Shown here piece by piece: positions 15,754 to 24,507 of a stretch of 36,812 nucleotides of DNA (positions within the stretch are counted from its first letter, which is position 1; every line of letters begins with the position of its first letter). The position numbers were made by a program, and so were the translations under genes. This DNA is from an uncultured Mycoplasmatota bacterium. GTDB taxonomy: Bacteria > Bacillota_I > Bacilli_A > RF39 > UBA660. The stretch is taken from NCBI GenBank assembly GCA_900546245.1, contig URBY01000011.1, forward strand, positions 1-36,812. Direction: 5' to 3'. The notes below the pieces were generated by a model. That model worked only from the letters and a program-made list of their open reading frames with translations, ran no database searches and was not told the DNA's origin.

Positions 15754-17415
15754 ATGACAAATAAAGAATTTGCTGAATTTTTATTACCAGGAGTAAAACA
15801 TACTTGGCAGGAATATGAAGAAATGTATCCAGAAAGAGATTTAAAGGAAGGCGCAATAGTAACAAGATATGCACCTAGTCCAACAGGACTTCCACATATG
15901 GGAAATTTATTTCAATGTTTTATTGCTAAACAATTTGCAAAACAAACAGATGGTGTATTTTTTTTAAGAATTGAAGATACTGATACTGCTAGAACTGTAG
16001 AAAATGGTGTATCAAAAATTTTAAATGTGCTAAAAGATTTTAATATTACTTTTGATGAAGGTATGACTAGTGATACAACTGAAAAAGGAAAATATGGTCC
16101 ATATAAACAAAGTGAAAGAAAAGATATATACTGGGCATATGCAAAAAAATTAATAGAAGAAGACTTAGCATATCCATCATTTGCGACTAAAGAAGAATTA
16201 GATACTATAAGAGAAACACAAGAAAAATCAAAACAAAGAATAGGTTATTACGGAAGATGGGCAAAAGATAGATTTATTCCAAAAGAAGAGGCTGTAGAAA
16301 GAATTAAGAATGGAGAAAAATTTGTAATAAGATTAAAATCTCCAGGTGATTTTTATAAGACAGTAGTATTAAATGATTTAATAAAAGGGAAAATTGAAAT
16401 GCCAGAAAATGATATTGATGAAGTAATTATTAAAAATGATGGACTTCCAACATACCATTTTGCTCATGCAATAGATGATCATTTAATGCATACAACACAT
16501 GTTATAAGAGGTGATGAATGGGTTTCATCTACAAATAAACATATTCAATTCTTTAATGTACTTGGATTTAAGACACCAAAATATGCGCATATCGCACCAC
16601 TTATGAAAGTTGATGAAGAAACAGGTAATAAAAGAAAAATAAGTAAAAGGAAAGACCCAGAATTCGGACTTGTTTACTATCATGAAGAGGGAATTCCAAT
16701 TGAAGCAGTAATGCTTTATCTTGCAACAATAACAAATTCAAACTTTGAGGCTTGGTTTGATTGCAACAAAGATGCAAGTATAGATGATTTTAAATTTGAA
16801 TTTAAGAAAATAGGTTCAAGTGGAGGAACATCATACGATTTACCAAAATTATTTAATATTTCAAAAAATTATTTAAGCAAGTTAACAAAAGATGAAATAT
16901 ATGATAGAGTTCTTAATTATTCAAAAGAATTTGATACTGAATTCTATGATTTACTTGTTAAATATGAAGATTATTCAAAATCCATATTTAATATTGAAAG
17001 AGAACAAAAGAAACCAAGAAAAGATTACGCAACATATGCAGATGCTAAAAAACAAATTTGGTATATGTATGATGAATTATTTGATAAGTATTTTGAAAAT
17101 TATGATTTTGGAAAAATTACTGATAAAGAAGAAATCAAAAATATAATTAATATATATATAGATGAATATTATGATGAAAATGATGATAAAGATACTTGGT
17201 TTAATAAGATTAAGGAATTAAGTGAAAAGTTAGGATATGCTGGTAATATGAAAGAATATAAAGAAAATCCAGATGCATTTAAAGGAAATGTTGCAGATGT
17301 TTCTACTGTAATTAGAGTAGCATTAACATCAAGTTCTATGACGCCTGATTTATATGAATTATTAAGATTAATGGGTAAGGATAGGATTAAGGAAAGATTT
17401 AGTAAATTAAACTAA
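15754..17415 (+). CDS. gltX: Glutamyl-tRNA synthetase
   Basis: A 553-residue class I synthetase. The nucleotide-binding site reads VTRYAPSPTGLPHMGN, with the HIGH equivalent PHMG at residues 47-50, and the KMSKS equivalent KRKISKRKDPEFG is near residue 293. A 30-residue N-terminal extension (EFAEFLLPGVKHTWQEYEEM) precedes the Rossmann fold, as in many Clostridia/Erysipelotrichia enzymes. It charges tRNA-Glu in the cytoplasm. ATG 15736 is in frame, but AAAGGG at 15739-15744 fits ATG 15754. Expression is controlled by the T-box leader directly upstream. The gene ends within its own terminator hairpin. Confidence 0.95.
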   Translation: MTNKEFAEFLLPGVKHTWQEYEEMYPERDLKEGAIVTRYAPSPTGLPHMGNLFQCFIAKQFAKQTDGVFFLRIEDTDTARTVENGVSKILNVLKDFNITFDEGMTSDTTEKGKYGPYKQSERKDIYWAYAKKLIEEDLAYPSFATKEELDTIRETQEKSKQRIGYYGRWAKDRFIPKEEAVERIKNGEKFVIRLKSPGDFYKTVVLNDLIKGKIEMPENDIDEVIIKNDGLPTYHFAHAIDDHLMHTTHVIRGDEWVSSTNKHIQFFNVLGFKTPKYAHIAPLMKVDEETGNKRKISKRKDPEFGLVYYHEEGIPIEAVMLYLATITNSNFEAWFDCNKDASIDDFKFEFKKIGSSGGTSYDLPKLFNISKNYLSKLTKDEIYDRVLNYSKEFDTEFYDLLVKYEDYSKSIFNIEREQKKPRKDYATYADAKKQIWYMYDELFDKYFENYDFGKITDKEEIKNIINIYIDEYYDENDDKDTWFNKIKELSEKLGYAGNMKEYKENPDAFKGNVADVSTVIRVALTSSSMTPDLYELLRLMGKDRIKERFSKLN

Positions 17416-17425
17416 GTCTTTTTTT
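17394..17425 (+). terminator. Terminator of gltX, overlapping its 3' end
   Basis: AAGATTTAG (17394-17402) pairs with CTAAGTCTT (17412-17420), with one G-T wobble, and runs into seven T. The 5' arm is inside the coding sequence. Confidence 0.75.
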
Positions 17426-17476
17426 GTAAATAATGCGTAAAATAAATATCAAATATGTATATGAAATAATATAAAA

Positions 17477-17485
17477 TGATATAAT
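17477..17485 (+). promoter_or_regulatory. Extended -10 element before the second Nudix gene
   Basis: TG at 17477-17478, one base, TATAAT at 17480-17485; the -35 region is weak. Confidence 0.5.
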
Positions 17486-17526
17486 AAAACTAGTAAATTA
17501 GATGTTTTAGGAGGGTGATGAAAATA

Positions 17527-18038
<512 letters not shown>

Positions 18039-18051
<13 letters not shown>

Positions 18052-18066
18052 ATCTCTTTTTCTTTT
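18039..18066 (+). terminator. Terminator of the second Nudix gene
   Basis: AGAGATT (18039-18045) and AATCTCT (18051-18057) form a perfect stem around GAATA, followed by a T-rich run. The stop codon of the Nudix gene is in the loop. Confidence 0.8.
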
Positions 18067-18068
18067 TA

Positions 18069-18097
18069 TTGTAAATAATTTTAATTTGTTATATAAT
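18069..18097 (+). promoter_or_regulatory. Promoter of the PH-like gene
   Basis: TTGTAA (18069-18074), 17-base spacer, TATAAT (18092-18097). Confidence 0.75.
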
Positions 18098-18127
18098 ATA
18101 GGAAAGAAAGATTTAGGTGAATTTTTT

Positions 18128-18580
18128 ATGAATAATGATTTATATAATAGGGTAAGTGAATTTTTAAAGAAGTATCCACTAACAATTGCTTTTAGATTAA
18201 GTAAACATTTAAAGGTTCTTGAAAAACATTTGAATGCGGATGAAGAAGTTATATATATTTTTCCAGCTCAAAAAAATCCAAGTCCATTTGATATATTTTC
18301 AACATGTGTAATTGCATTTACAAATAAAAGAATATTAATTGCACAAAAAAGAGTAATTCCAGGTTATAGAATAAATTCAATAACACCTGACTTATTTAAT
18401 GATTTTCAAGTATATAAAGGATTAATATTTGGAAAAGTAGATATTGATACTGTAAAAGAAATGGTTCAATTATCTAATTTAGATCCAAGAAGTTTAGTTG
18501 AAATTGAAACAAACTTATCAGAGTATTTATTAACTATGAAGCCAAAATTTGTTAATAAAGATGAAAAAACGAGTAATTAA
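18128..18580 (+). CDS. Bacterial PH-domain-like protein of unknown function
   Basis: A 150-residue soluble protein. The central segment EEVIYIFPAQKNPSPFDIFS, then VIAFTNKRILIAQKRVIPGY, has the form of bacterial PH-like domains (a strand, then TNKRILI). The remainder contains EIETNLSEYLLTM. No membrane segment is visible. An in-frame ATG at 18044 would add 28 hydrophobic residues read through the upstream terminator and promoter, so it is rejected; SD TAGGTGA fits ATG 18128. It is monocistronic, with a promoter and terminator of its own. The domain assignment is by pattern only. Confidence 0.65.
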   Translation: MNNDLYNRVSEFLKKYPLTIAFRLSKHLKVLEKHLNADEEVIYIFPAQKNPSPFDIFSTCVIAFTNKRILIAQKRVIPGYRINSITPDLFNDFQVYKGLIFGKVDIDTVKEMVQLSNLDPRSLVEIETNLSEYLLTMKPKFVNKDEKTSN

Positions 18581-18594
18581 ATCTCGTTTTTTTT
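18564..18594 (+). terminator. Terminator of the PH-like gene
   Basis: AAAACGAG and CTCGTTTT pair around TAATTAAAT, followed by more T. The stop codon lies in the loop. Confidence 0.85.
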
Positions 18595-18603
18595 AATATA
18601 ATA

Positions 18604-18632
18604 TTGTAAAAGAAAGTTTTTTTTGTTATAAT
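18604..18632 (+). promoter_or_regulatory. Promoter of the tRNA-Cys/tRNA-Gly unit
   Basis: TTGTAA (18604-18609), 17-base spacer, TATAAT (18627-18632) with TG at 18624-18625. The short leader folds as ATGC-GAAAAA-GCAT. Confidence 0.8.
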
Positions 18633-18652
18633 GATTATGCGAAAAAGCATTT

Positions 18653-18726
18653 GGGTCTATAGCCAAGTGGTAAGGCATGGGACTGCAACTCCCTGATCGT
18701 TGGTTCAAATCCGACTAGGCCCTCCA
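18653..18726 (+). tRNA. tRNA-Cys (anticodon GCA)
   Basis: A 74-base cloverleaf: acceptor GGGTCTA pairs with TAGGCCC, anticodon loop CTGCAAC gives GCA, T-arm GTTGG-TTCAAAT-CCGAC, discriminator T and encoded CCA. It is followed six bases later by tRNA-Gly. Confidence 0.97.
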
Positions 18727-18732
18727 AATTAT

Positions 18733-18807
18733 GCAGGTGTAGTACATCGGCTAGTACGCGGCCTTGCCAAGGCTGAGAGGGCGGTTCGATTCCGCTCACT
18801 TGCTCCA
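18733..18807 (+). tRNA. tRNA-Gly (anticodon GCC)
   Basis: A 75-base cloverleaf: acceptor GCAGGTG pairs with CACTTGC (one G-T), anticodon loop TTGCCAA gives GCC, T-loop TTCGATT, discriminator T and encoded CCA. It marks the left side of the mobile region. Confidence 0.97.
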
Positions 18808-18853
18808 GTGACGTTTCTGTTCGAACTTTTATAGTTTGAACTTGAGATACATA

Positions 18854-18879
18854 TCAATCCGTTCGGGTTGATTTTTTTG
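18854..18879 (+). terminator. Terminator of the tRNA operon
   Basis: ATCAATCC and GGGTTGAT pair around GTTC, followed by seven T. A preceding hairpin GTTCGAAC/GTTTGAAC lies at about 18819-18842. A diverged counterpart of this whole tail occurs at 26604-26680. Confidence 0.85.
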
Positions 18880-18918
18880 TGTTTACAAAAGAATTAATAA
18901 GGAAAGGATGTGATTTTT

Positions 18919-19194
18919 ATGATAAAGTTTACTACACAAGAGTTAGAAATGGAAAGTAATCTTAAACAACGTATTGAGTTTATTTGTGAGTTTTGCCATA
19001 CTACACCAAAGATTATCAATGGTAGTATCAAACGAATAAACAATACTAACTTGAACTACCTAGAACCACATAAAATCATTATAAACAATACTACTTTTCT
19101 AGCATTTAACTATTCTACTGATATTTATGTAGGTAATTTAAGTAAAAAGATTAAATTAGTAGAACTTGAAGATTACATAAAGAATATGGCTTAA
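18919..19194 (+). CDS. Small protein of unknown function at the left end of the mobile element
   Basis: A 91-residue soluble protein I do not recognise. It begins MIKFTTQELEMESNLKQRIEF and has a single CEFC pair (about residues 26-29), then beta-rich segments such as HKIIINNTTFLAFNYSTDIYV. The SD region AAAGGATGTGA precedes ATG 18919; the recombinase gene has the same AAAGGATGTG leader, suggesting shared ancestry. A GTG at 18910 lies in that SD region and is rejected. An accessory or regulatory role for the element is likely from position but not shown. Confidence 0.6.
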   Translation: MIKFTTQELEMESNLKQRIEFICEFCHTTPKIINGSIKRINNTNLNYLEPHKIIINNTTFLAFNYSTDIYVGNLSKKIKLVELEDYIKNMA

Positions 19195-19277
19195 ACACTA
19201 ATGAGTTTTGCAAATGATATTGACTTTTTCTCTTTAAAACCTTATCATATAAAGCGAAAACAAGGGGAATTTACATA

Positions 19278-19307
19278 CCAAATCTTTTTAATGGGGTTAT
19301 GATTTGG
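19278..19307 (+). repeat. Inverted repeat before the recombinase gene
   Basis: CCAAATC (19278-19284) and GATTTGG (19301-19307) are perfect arms around a 16-base loop. Possible accessory or regulatory site for the recombinase; no assignment. Confidence 0.35.
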
Positions 19308-19334
19308 AAGTACACAATTTAAAAACATAAGTTA

Positions 19335-19387
19335 AAGAGATAAAGGTAGTAGATGTATCTATGGGCTTTTATCTCTTATTTTTTTAG
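19335..19387 (+). terminator. Long terminator/attenuator hairpin upstream of the serine recombinase
   Basis: AAGAGATAAA (19335-19344) pairs perfectly with TTTATCTCTT (19368-19377); TAGAT-GT-ATCTA forms an inner stem. ATTTTTTTAG follows. It ends only about 20 bases before the recombinase ATG, so it could end the transcript of the small gene or attenuate recombinase expression. Confidence 0.65.
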
Positions 19388-19405
19388 AAAGGATGTGGAA
19401 TAATT

Positions 19406-21340
19406 ATGAACGAAGAAAAGAAATTATGTGGACTATATTTGAGAGTAAGCACGGAAGATCAAGCACGTGAGGGTTTTAGTTTACCAGAGCAAAAAGAACG
19501 ACTAGAACAATTTTGTAAGTTTAAAGATTATGAGATAGTAGATTATTACGAAGATGCTGGTATAAGTGCTAAAACAGGCAATTTAAGACCTGAATTTGAA
19601 AGACTTAAAGAAGATATTAAAAGTAAGAAAATCAACACCATAGTTGCTTTAAAACTAGATAGAATAACTAGAAGTATCTTTGACTGGGAAAAGTTAATGA
19701 CATTTTTAGAAGAAAATGATGCTTACCTAGACTGTGCTAATGATGAAATAAATACTACTAATGCTAATGGTAAGATGATTTCAAGACTTTTAATGAGTGT
19801 TAGTCAAAATGAAATAGAAAGAACAAGTGAGAGAACAAAGATAGGTTTAGCAGGTGCGATTAAGCAAGGACATATTCCAAGTCAAGCACCACTAGGTTAT
19901 AAACACGAAGATAAGAAGTTAGTAATTGACTACTCTACTAAAGATATTGTAAAAAGAATATTTAATCTATATTATGAGGGTAATTCTTATCAAACTATAT
20001 CTAATTTACTAAATGAAGAAAAGGTATTAGGTAAGAACAACTGGCGAGATTCTTCTATCACTGCAATACTTGAAAACGAAATATATAAAGGTGATTTCGT
20101 TCATGGTAAAAGAACAAAGCACCCTACTTATTACTTTGATGTTGTAGAACCTATTGTATCTAAAGAATTATGGGAAGAATGCCAAGTGCAAAAGAAAAAG
20201 AACTCACGTAGTTATCAAAGAACTTTAACTTATCTATATTTACAGAAACTAACTTGTCCTAAATGTGGTCGCTTAATGGGTGGAAAAGCCACAAAAAAGA
20301 AAAATGGTAATGTTTACTATTACTACTATTGTACTGACTGCAAAGTTAATTTAAAAGAAAATGTTATAAATGAATATTTTGATAATTTCGTACAGGAGTT
20401 AGTAGAATATGATAGTGTTGTTAATCAATTCTTCCTACCAATGATTAAACAAAAATTTGATGAACCTAGAGAACAATTAGAAAAGGAACTTTCAAAACAA
20501 AATGATAAACTAGAACGTATTAGAAAAGCATATATTGAGGGTGCATTTGATTTAAAAGTTTATAATGAAGAAAAAAAAATTGTTGAAGATGCTATCACAA
20601 AATTAAATGATGAACTAACTGATACCAATAGTTGTGAAGAACTTAACTTTACTCCACAAGATATACTTTTAAAACGAGATATTGATTATATTAACCGAGT
20701 TAAGTTAAAAGATGAATATAAGAAAAGAACTAAAACTTGGAAAGACTATACTAGAGAAGAAAAATCTGATTTAATTATGAGATATGTAGATGAGATAAAA
20801 TTAAAACAAAGGAATAGTCTAATATACGTTGATGAAATACTATTTAGAGAAAGTATTTGCAAACCTTGTAATGAGTTATTTGATAAAGGTTATATTGATG
20901 TTAAAACCCCTGCTTTATTTGGTAATTTAGTTGGTGAACTCCGATTCAGTAATTATCTACCTGAAGAAGAAGTTGGTAAACACATAATGAGATTAAGGCA
21001 ATACTATGATGTCGGTTATGAAGAAGCAACGTATTTTGTAGAAGATAGAGTTTTCTATTTTAACTTTATAAGAGATGACCGAGCAATAATAAGAGTATTC
21101 CCACTTGAAGATTATTGCAAGATAGACCCTGATATAAAAATGAAAGAGTATAAGTATGGAATTATCTATATTCGTGGTAAAGATGAATTTCAAATGCAAG
21201 ATATAAATTCTGCATTTAACTATATACCTGATGAAACCAATGATAGTGTTATCTATATGAAAGAACCAATACCAATAGAAATAGGTGTTAAACCAGTAAA
21301 TATGGAAACAATGAAAAATGATACTTCTAGTCAAGGGTAA
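19406..21340 (+). CDS. Large serine recombinase (site-specific integrase)
   Basis: A 644-residue recombinase. The resolvase domain opens LCGLYLRVSTEDQAREGFSL with catalytic Ser15; further catalytic-core signs are ALKLDRITRSIFD and the Arg-rich NEIERTSERTKIGL. The recombinase domain follows (QAPLGYKH, then ENEIYKGDFVHGKRT), and a zinc ribbon (CPKCGRLMGG, then CTDCK) precedes a coiled coil at about 345-415. The last 150 or so residues form an additional domain not usual in 500-550-residue members. It would cut and rejoin att sites to integrate and excise the element. SD AAAGGATGTGG precedes ATG 19406. The stop codon is inside one arm of a 14-base inverted repeat. Confidence 0.93.
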   Translation: MNEEKKLCGLYLRVSTEDQAREGFSLPEQKERLEQFCKFKDYEIVDYYEDAGISAKTGNLRPEFERLKEDIKSKKINTIVALKLDRITRSIFDWEKLMTFLEENDAYLDCANDEINTTNANGKMISRLLMSVSQNEIERTSERTKIGLAGAIKQGHIPSQAPLGYKHEDKKLVIDYSTKDIVKRIFNLYYEGNSYQTISNLLNEEKVLGKNNWRDSSITAILENEIYKGDFVHGKRTKHPTYYFDVVEPIVSKELWEECQVQKKKNSRSYQRTLTYLYLQKLTCPKCGRLMGGKATKKKNGNVYYYYYCTDCKVNLKENVINEYFDNFVQELVEYDSVVNQFFLPMIKQKFDEPREQLEKELSKQNDKLERIRKAYIEGAFDLKVYNEEKKIVEDAITKLNDELTDTNSCEELNFTPQDILLKRDIDYINRVKLKDEYKKRTKTWKDYTREEKSDLIMRYVDEIKLKQRNSLIYVDEILFRESICKPCNELFDKGYIDVKTPALFGNLVGELRFSNYLPEEEVGKHIMRLRQYYDVGYEEATYFVEDRVFYFNFIRDDRAIIRVFPLEDYCKIDPDIKMKEYKYGIIYIRGKDEFQMQDINSAFNYIPDETNDSVIYMKEPIPIEIGVKPVNMETMKNDTSSQG

Positions 21341-21371
21341 ATTTATTTACTCGTGAAACCCTTGACTAGAA
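21325..21371 (+). repeat. Perfect 14-bp inverted repeat spanning the recombinase stop codon
   Basis: TTCTAGTCAAGGGT (21325-21338) and ACCCTTGACTAGAA (21358-21371) are exact reverse complements around a 19-base AT-rich loop. No T-run follows, so it is not a classic terminator. It may stabilise the mRNA end, stop transcription with low efficiency, or be a protein-binding site. Confidence 0.6.
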
Positions 21372-21700
21372 ATAATTAAATAAATAATGGAGCAAGTTTA
21401 AAACAAAAAAGTTTACTTTTCTTGTTTTAGACTTATCTATCATAAAAGATTTTTTGCTAACTTTTTAATGAAAAAAGTTATAACAAACGTGGCACGTTTT
21501 GTTGAACGAAGTTCAATGAAAGTGGCGATAGTTTGTTACCAAGACTTATGTAATTTTGTTTTATTGCGTTAGCTTTAAAACATTATGGAATAAGTCAAAA
21601 GGGTTCTAGGGAAGCCCTAGCCCACGAGGTAATTTTGATGGTACGTCAAAATACCTAGGGGGTTAAACATTTTGACAAAGCCAAAATAAGTTTAAAATAA
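21372..21700 (+). other. Non-coding mobilization region with several hairpins; candidate oriT
   Basis: No gene was found here. AACAAACGT (21482-21490) pairs with ACGTTTTGTT (21494-21503), directly followed by TTGAAC-GAA-GTTCAA (21502-21516). Further on, CTAGGG-AAG-CCCTAG (21606-21620) and AGGTA/TTTTGA (21627-21638) pairing with TCAAAATACCT (21646-21656) make two adjacent stems. The position just upstream of the small gene and the MobV relaxase is where oriT lies in MobV elements. The nick site cannot be fixed from sequence alone; the pMV158-type TAGTGTG nick sequence is absent. Confidence 0.45.
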
Positions 21701-21717
21701 GGAGTGTGATTTTATAT

Positions 21718-21930
21718 ATGGACTTTGAATATAAACGAGAATTTTATAATTTAAAATATGGTAAATGCCATCTAATTGATGAGAAAGAAAACTTGTATTT
21801 AATCTATGCTGATAATTGTTTTAATCACTATATCGTTTGTACCTATATTGAACCAAATTCTAATGCAATGATGAATCAAGAGTTCTTCCCTACTTTAGAA
21901 GATGCAAGAAAATATTTTAATGATAAATAA
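21718..21930 (+). CDS. Small acidic protein preceding the relaxase gene
   Basis: A 70-residue soluble protein with many aromatic and acidic residues (YADNCFNHYIVCTYIEP, then PTLEDARKYFNDK). I do not recognise the family. SD AAGGAG (21699-21704) is far from ATG 21718 but overlaps a GTG at 21706; ATG is preferred since the GTG would sit on the SD. The relaxase starts 16 bases after its stop, so they are cotranscribed, and an auxiliary role in mobilization is plausible. Confidence 0.6.
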   Translation: MDFEYKREFYNLKYGKCHLIDEKENLYLIYADNCFNHYIVCTYIEPNSNAMMNQEFFPTLEDARKYFNDK

Positions 21931-21945
21931 GGGGGTTGATAGTTT

Positions 21946-23337
21946 ATGAGCGAATTGTCTTACTCACTACATTTAAGTAGTGATAAAAATAGAAAGCCAT
22001 CATCAAAAAATATGGCAAAGAACAATACTTCTGGTTCTACCTCTCTATCTAATAATGCTATCCAAAATGCAAAGCAATTATCAAGAGTAGATAAACATAA
22101 CTATCGTAAGTATGATAACAATAGCGAATTGATAGAAATAATCAAAGGTACTACTTCTCTTTATGAAGATGTTAAAAATCTCTATTTAGAAGAATTTGAA
22201 GAAGCAAGACTTGAATATAACAAAGAGCAAGAAAATAAAGGTAGAAATGATAGAAAGATTACTGATTACTTTAAAAAGATAAGTGATAATACTAAAAACG
22301 ATCTTGCTTGTGAGATTATTATAGAACTTGGAGATAAAAAATACTGGGACACTAAAGATGATAAATTTAAACATAAAATGACTAATGTCTTTAAAGAACA
22401 ACTTAATGATTTACAAGAGTTAGTTCCTGATTTTAAAATAGCAAGTGCAATTATTCATTATGATGAAACAAGTCCACATCTTCATGTTGTAGGTGTACCA
22501 ATAAAATATAAAAGCAAAAATGGTATGTCTAAACAAGTTGGTAAAGGCGATGTTTTCACTAGAGATAGTTTACGTACTATTCAAGATAAAATGAGAACAT
22601 TGTGTATTGCAAGTTTTAATAAAGAATATGGTCTTAATAATATCTTAAAGAAGAAAGAAAAAGGCAGAAATAAAGACATAAATGTTAAAGATATGACTAA
22701 CTACCAAGCAATGAAAGAAGAACTTAATAAGAACAAAGAAGCATTAGAAATTGCGAGTAAAAAATCTAGTGAACTTGATAAAACTACAAATGATATTAAA
22801 GATACTATCAATAATCTAAAAAAAGCACCAATAGTTAAAAATACCTACACTATTTCAGAGAGTGATAGAAATAAGATTATAGACTATGTTGATAAAGTTC
22901 AGGATACTAACAAAGATTTTAAAAAGACTGAAATGTTATCAGTAACCTTAAATAATGTTGATACTGAATTACAAGAAAATAGAGAAAAGATTAAAATACT
23001 GACTGAAAATAATAAAGCATTAACTCTTAAAGTTGATACTTTATCTAAAAATATTGATAATAAAAACAAAGAGATTAAAGAGTTAAAAAATGATAATAAA
23101 CACCTACAAGAAATGGTCGATTATTTCAAAAATCTATTTAGAAGATTAGTAAAATTCATTAAAAATAAGATGTTTGGTAAAGAAAAGGAACGAGAGGATT
23201 ATTGGAAAGTATCTAAAGATATGTACGAACACGGAATATTTAGTGATGAAACTATTGAATCAATTAAAGATGATTATGTTTGGAATAAAGAAAATGATAA
23301 ACATAAAGATAAAGGTCGAGATGACTTTGAATTATAG
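21946..23337 (+). CDS. mobV: MobV-family relaxase (Pre/Mob plasmid recombination type)
   Basis: A 463-residue relaxase. The metal-binding motif HYDETSPHLH (residues 171-180) in IIHYDETSPHLHVVGVP is the MobV/Pre signature, and the N-terminal RVDKHNYRKYD region fits motif I. From about 230 to 400 the protein is a long coiled coil, as in other MobV proteins, followed by a short C-terminal domain. It would nick oriT and pilot the element into a recipient using a helper conjugation system, as no type IV secretion genes are visible here. ATG 21946 has SD AAGGGGG. A terminator-like structure follows the TAG stop. Confidence 0.9.
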   Translation: MSELSYSLHLSSDKNRKPSSKNMAKNNTSGSTSLSNNAIQNAKQLSRVDKHNYRKYDNNSELIEIIKGTTSLYEDVKNLYLEEFEEARLEYNKEQENKGRNDRKITDYFKKISDNTKNDLACEIIIELGDKKYWDTKDDKFKHKMTNVFKEQLNDLQELVPDFKIASAIIHYDETSPHLHVVGVPIKYKSKNGMSKQVGKGDVFTRDSLRTIQDKMRTLCIASFNKEYGLNNILKKKEKGRNKDINVKDMTNYQAMKEELNKNKEALEIASKKSSELDKTTNDIKDTINNLKKAPIVKNTYTISESDRNKIIDYVDKVQDTNKDFKKTEMLSVTLNNVDTELQENREKIKILTENNKALTLKVDTLSKNIDNKNKEIKELKNDNKHLQEMVDYFKNLFRRLVKFIKNKMFGKEKEREDYWKVSKDMYEHGIFSDETIESIKDDYVWNKENDKHKDKGRDDFEL

Positions 23338-23342
23338 TTTTT

Positions 23343-23393
23343 AAGAGGATGTTTTATAAGTGATGAATTACTTTATAAGTAGTTCTCTTTTTT
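23343..23393 (+). terminator. Probable terminator after the relaxase gene
   Basis: AAGAG (23343-23347) pairs with CTCTT (23385-23389), extended by wobble pairs, enclosing an imperfect TTATAAGT/ACTTTATAA stem, and a T-run follows. Confidence 0.5.
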
Positions 23394-23454
23394 TGCTCTT
23401 AAACACTATTAAAATGCCTTAAAAAGTAGTATAATTAGATTATAAAAGTGATAC

Positions 23455-23478
23455 ACAAATAGTAATTTGTAAAGGAGG
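23455..23478 (+). promoter_or_regulatory. Short hairpin and strong SD in the erm leader
   Basis: ACAAAT-AGTA-ATTTGT (23455-23470) is a perfect small hairpin directly before the SD AAAGGAGG (23471-23478). A TATAAT at 23430-23435 gives a short leader without room for a classic attenuator, so expression may be constitutive. This last point is inference. Confidence 0.4.
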
Positions 23479-23483
23479 TATTT

Positions 23484-24398
23484 ATGAGAATAGAACATTC
23501 ACAAAACTTTTTGCATAGCAAAAAACTTGTTTCGGAGTTGCTTGATAAGACTAATCTTAATGATGATGATACAGTTATCGAAATAGGTCCCGGTAAAGGA
23601 ATTATAACAGAGGAATTATCTAAAAAATGCAAACGAATTATAGCGATTGAATATGATAATAAATTATCTGCTTCGTTGAAGGAAACTTTTTCAGAAGATT
23701 CAAAGATACAAATTATCGAACAAGATTTTCTTAAATATAAGTTGCCAAATAGCGGAGAATATAAAATTTGTGCAAACATCCCCTTCAATCTTACAGCTGA
23801 TATAATGAAAAAAGTACTTGAATTTGAAAATTCTCCAACGGACATATATTTTATAATGCAATATGAAGCGTTTTTAAAGTATGCAGGTCAACCTTATTAT
23901 AGTGAAAGCATGCGTTCTCTTTTATATAAACCTTGGTATTTTTCAGAATTAATCCATGAATTTAAGCCAACGGACTTTCGTCCTGCACCCAATGCGAGAA
24001 TATGTTTTGTTCATTTTCACAAGCGAGATAATCCAAAGGTAGCAGACAGCAAAGATTATAAAAATTTTCTATCATATGTTTTTGCAGCTCCAGGCAACAC
24101 TTTTAAGGAAAAAACCAAGAAACTATTTACTTACGAGCAGCAGAAACGCATTTGTAAACAAATAAAAATTTTGATAAATTCATCTATTTCTGAAATTTCC
24201 TATGAAGGGTGGATTGCTTTATATGATGTATTCGTAAGGTTTGTTTCGGACGAAAAGAAAGAAATCATCAAAGGATCTGAACAATCCCTAAAAAACCAAC
24301 AAAACAAGTTGCAAAAAGCACACCGAAATCGTAATCATGGTTATTGGAAATTTGAAGCTAAGCGCCAAAAAAAATTAAAATTTGAAAATGGAAAATAA
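23484..24398 (+). CDS. erm: Erm-type 23S rRNA (adenine-N6)-methyltransferase
   Basis: A 304-residue Erm methyltransferase. SQNFLH at residues 6-11, the SAM-binding EIGPGKG (33-39), IEYD (55-58) and the catalytic NIPF (98-101) are all present. Methylation of A2058 in 23S rRNA confers resistance to macrolides, lincosamides and streptogramin B. It is about 55 residues longer than ErmB or ErmC, with a basic C-terminal tail (KNQQNKLQKAHRNRNHGYWKF), as seen in longer Erm classes. The exact class is not assigned. Base composition is clearly richer in GC than the neighbours, a sign of recent transfer. It is followed by a terminator. Confidence 0.92.
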   Translation: MRIEHSQNFLHSKKLVSELLDKTNLNDDDTVIEIGPGKGIITEELSKKCKRIIAIEYDNKLSASLKETFSEDSKIQIIEQDFLKYKLPNSGEYKICANIPFNLTADIMKKVLEFENSPTDIYFIMQYEAFLKYAGQPYYSESMRSLLYKPWYFSELIHEFKPTDFRPAPNARICFVHFHKRDNPKVADSKDYKNFLSYVFAAPGNTFKEKTKKLFTYEQQKRICKQIKILINSSISEISYEGWIALYDVFVRFVSDEKKEIIKGSEQSLKNQQNKLQKAHRNRNHGYWKFEAKRQKKLKFENGK

Positions 24399-24507
24399 GA
24401 ATTTTATCAGTAGCTATATTTCAAATTTCTATATTATTAGCAATAGTGTAAACAAAAAAGTTGACAGAAAAAAGTAATAAGTAAATCATAAATTACAATT
24501 TATCGAG

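Noticed and set aside
23363..23422. A 19-codon frame upstream of erm (MNYFISSSLFLLLNTIKMP), a possible attenuator leader peptide
   Set aside because: It has no well-spaced SD, lies in the terminator of the relaxase gene and precedes the likely -10 box of erm; it lacks the IFVI-type or other known stalling motif.
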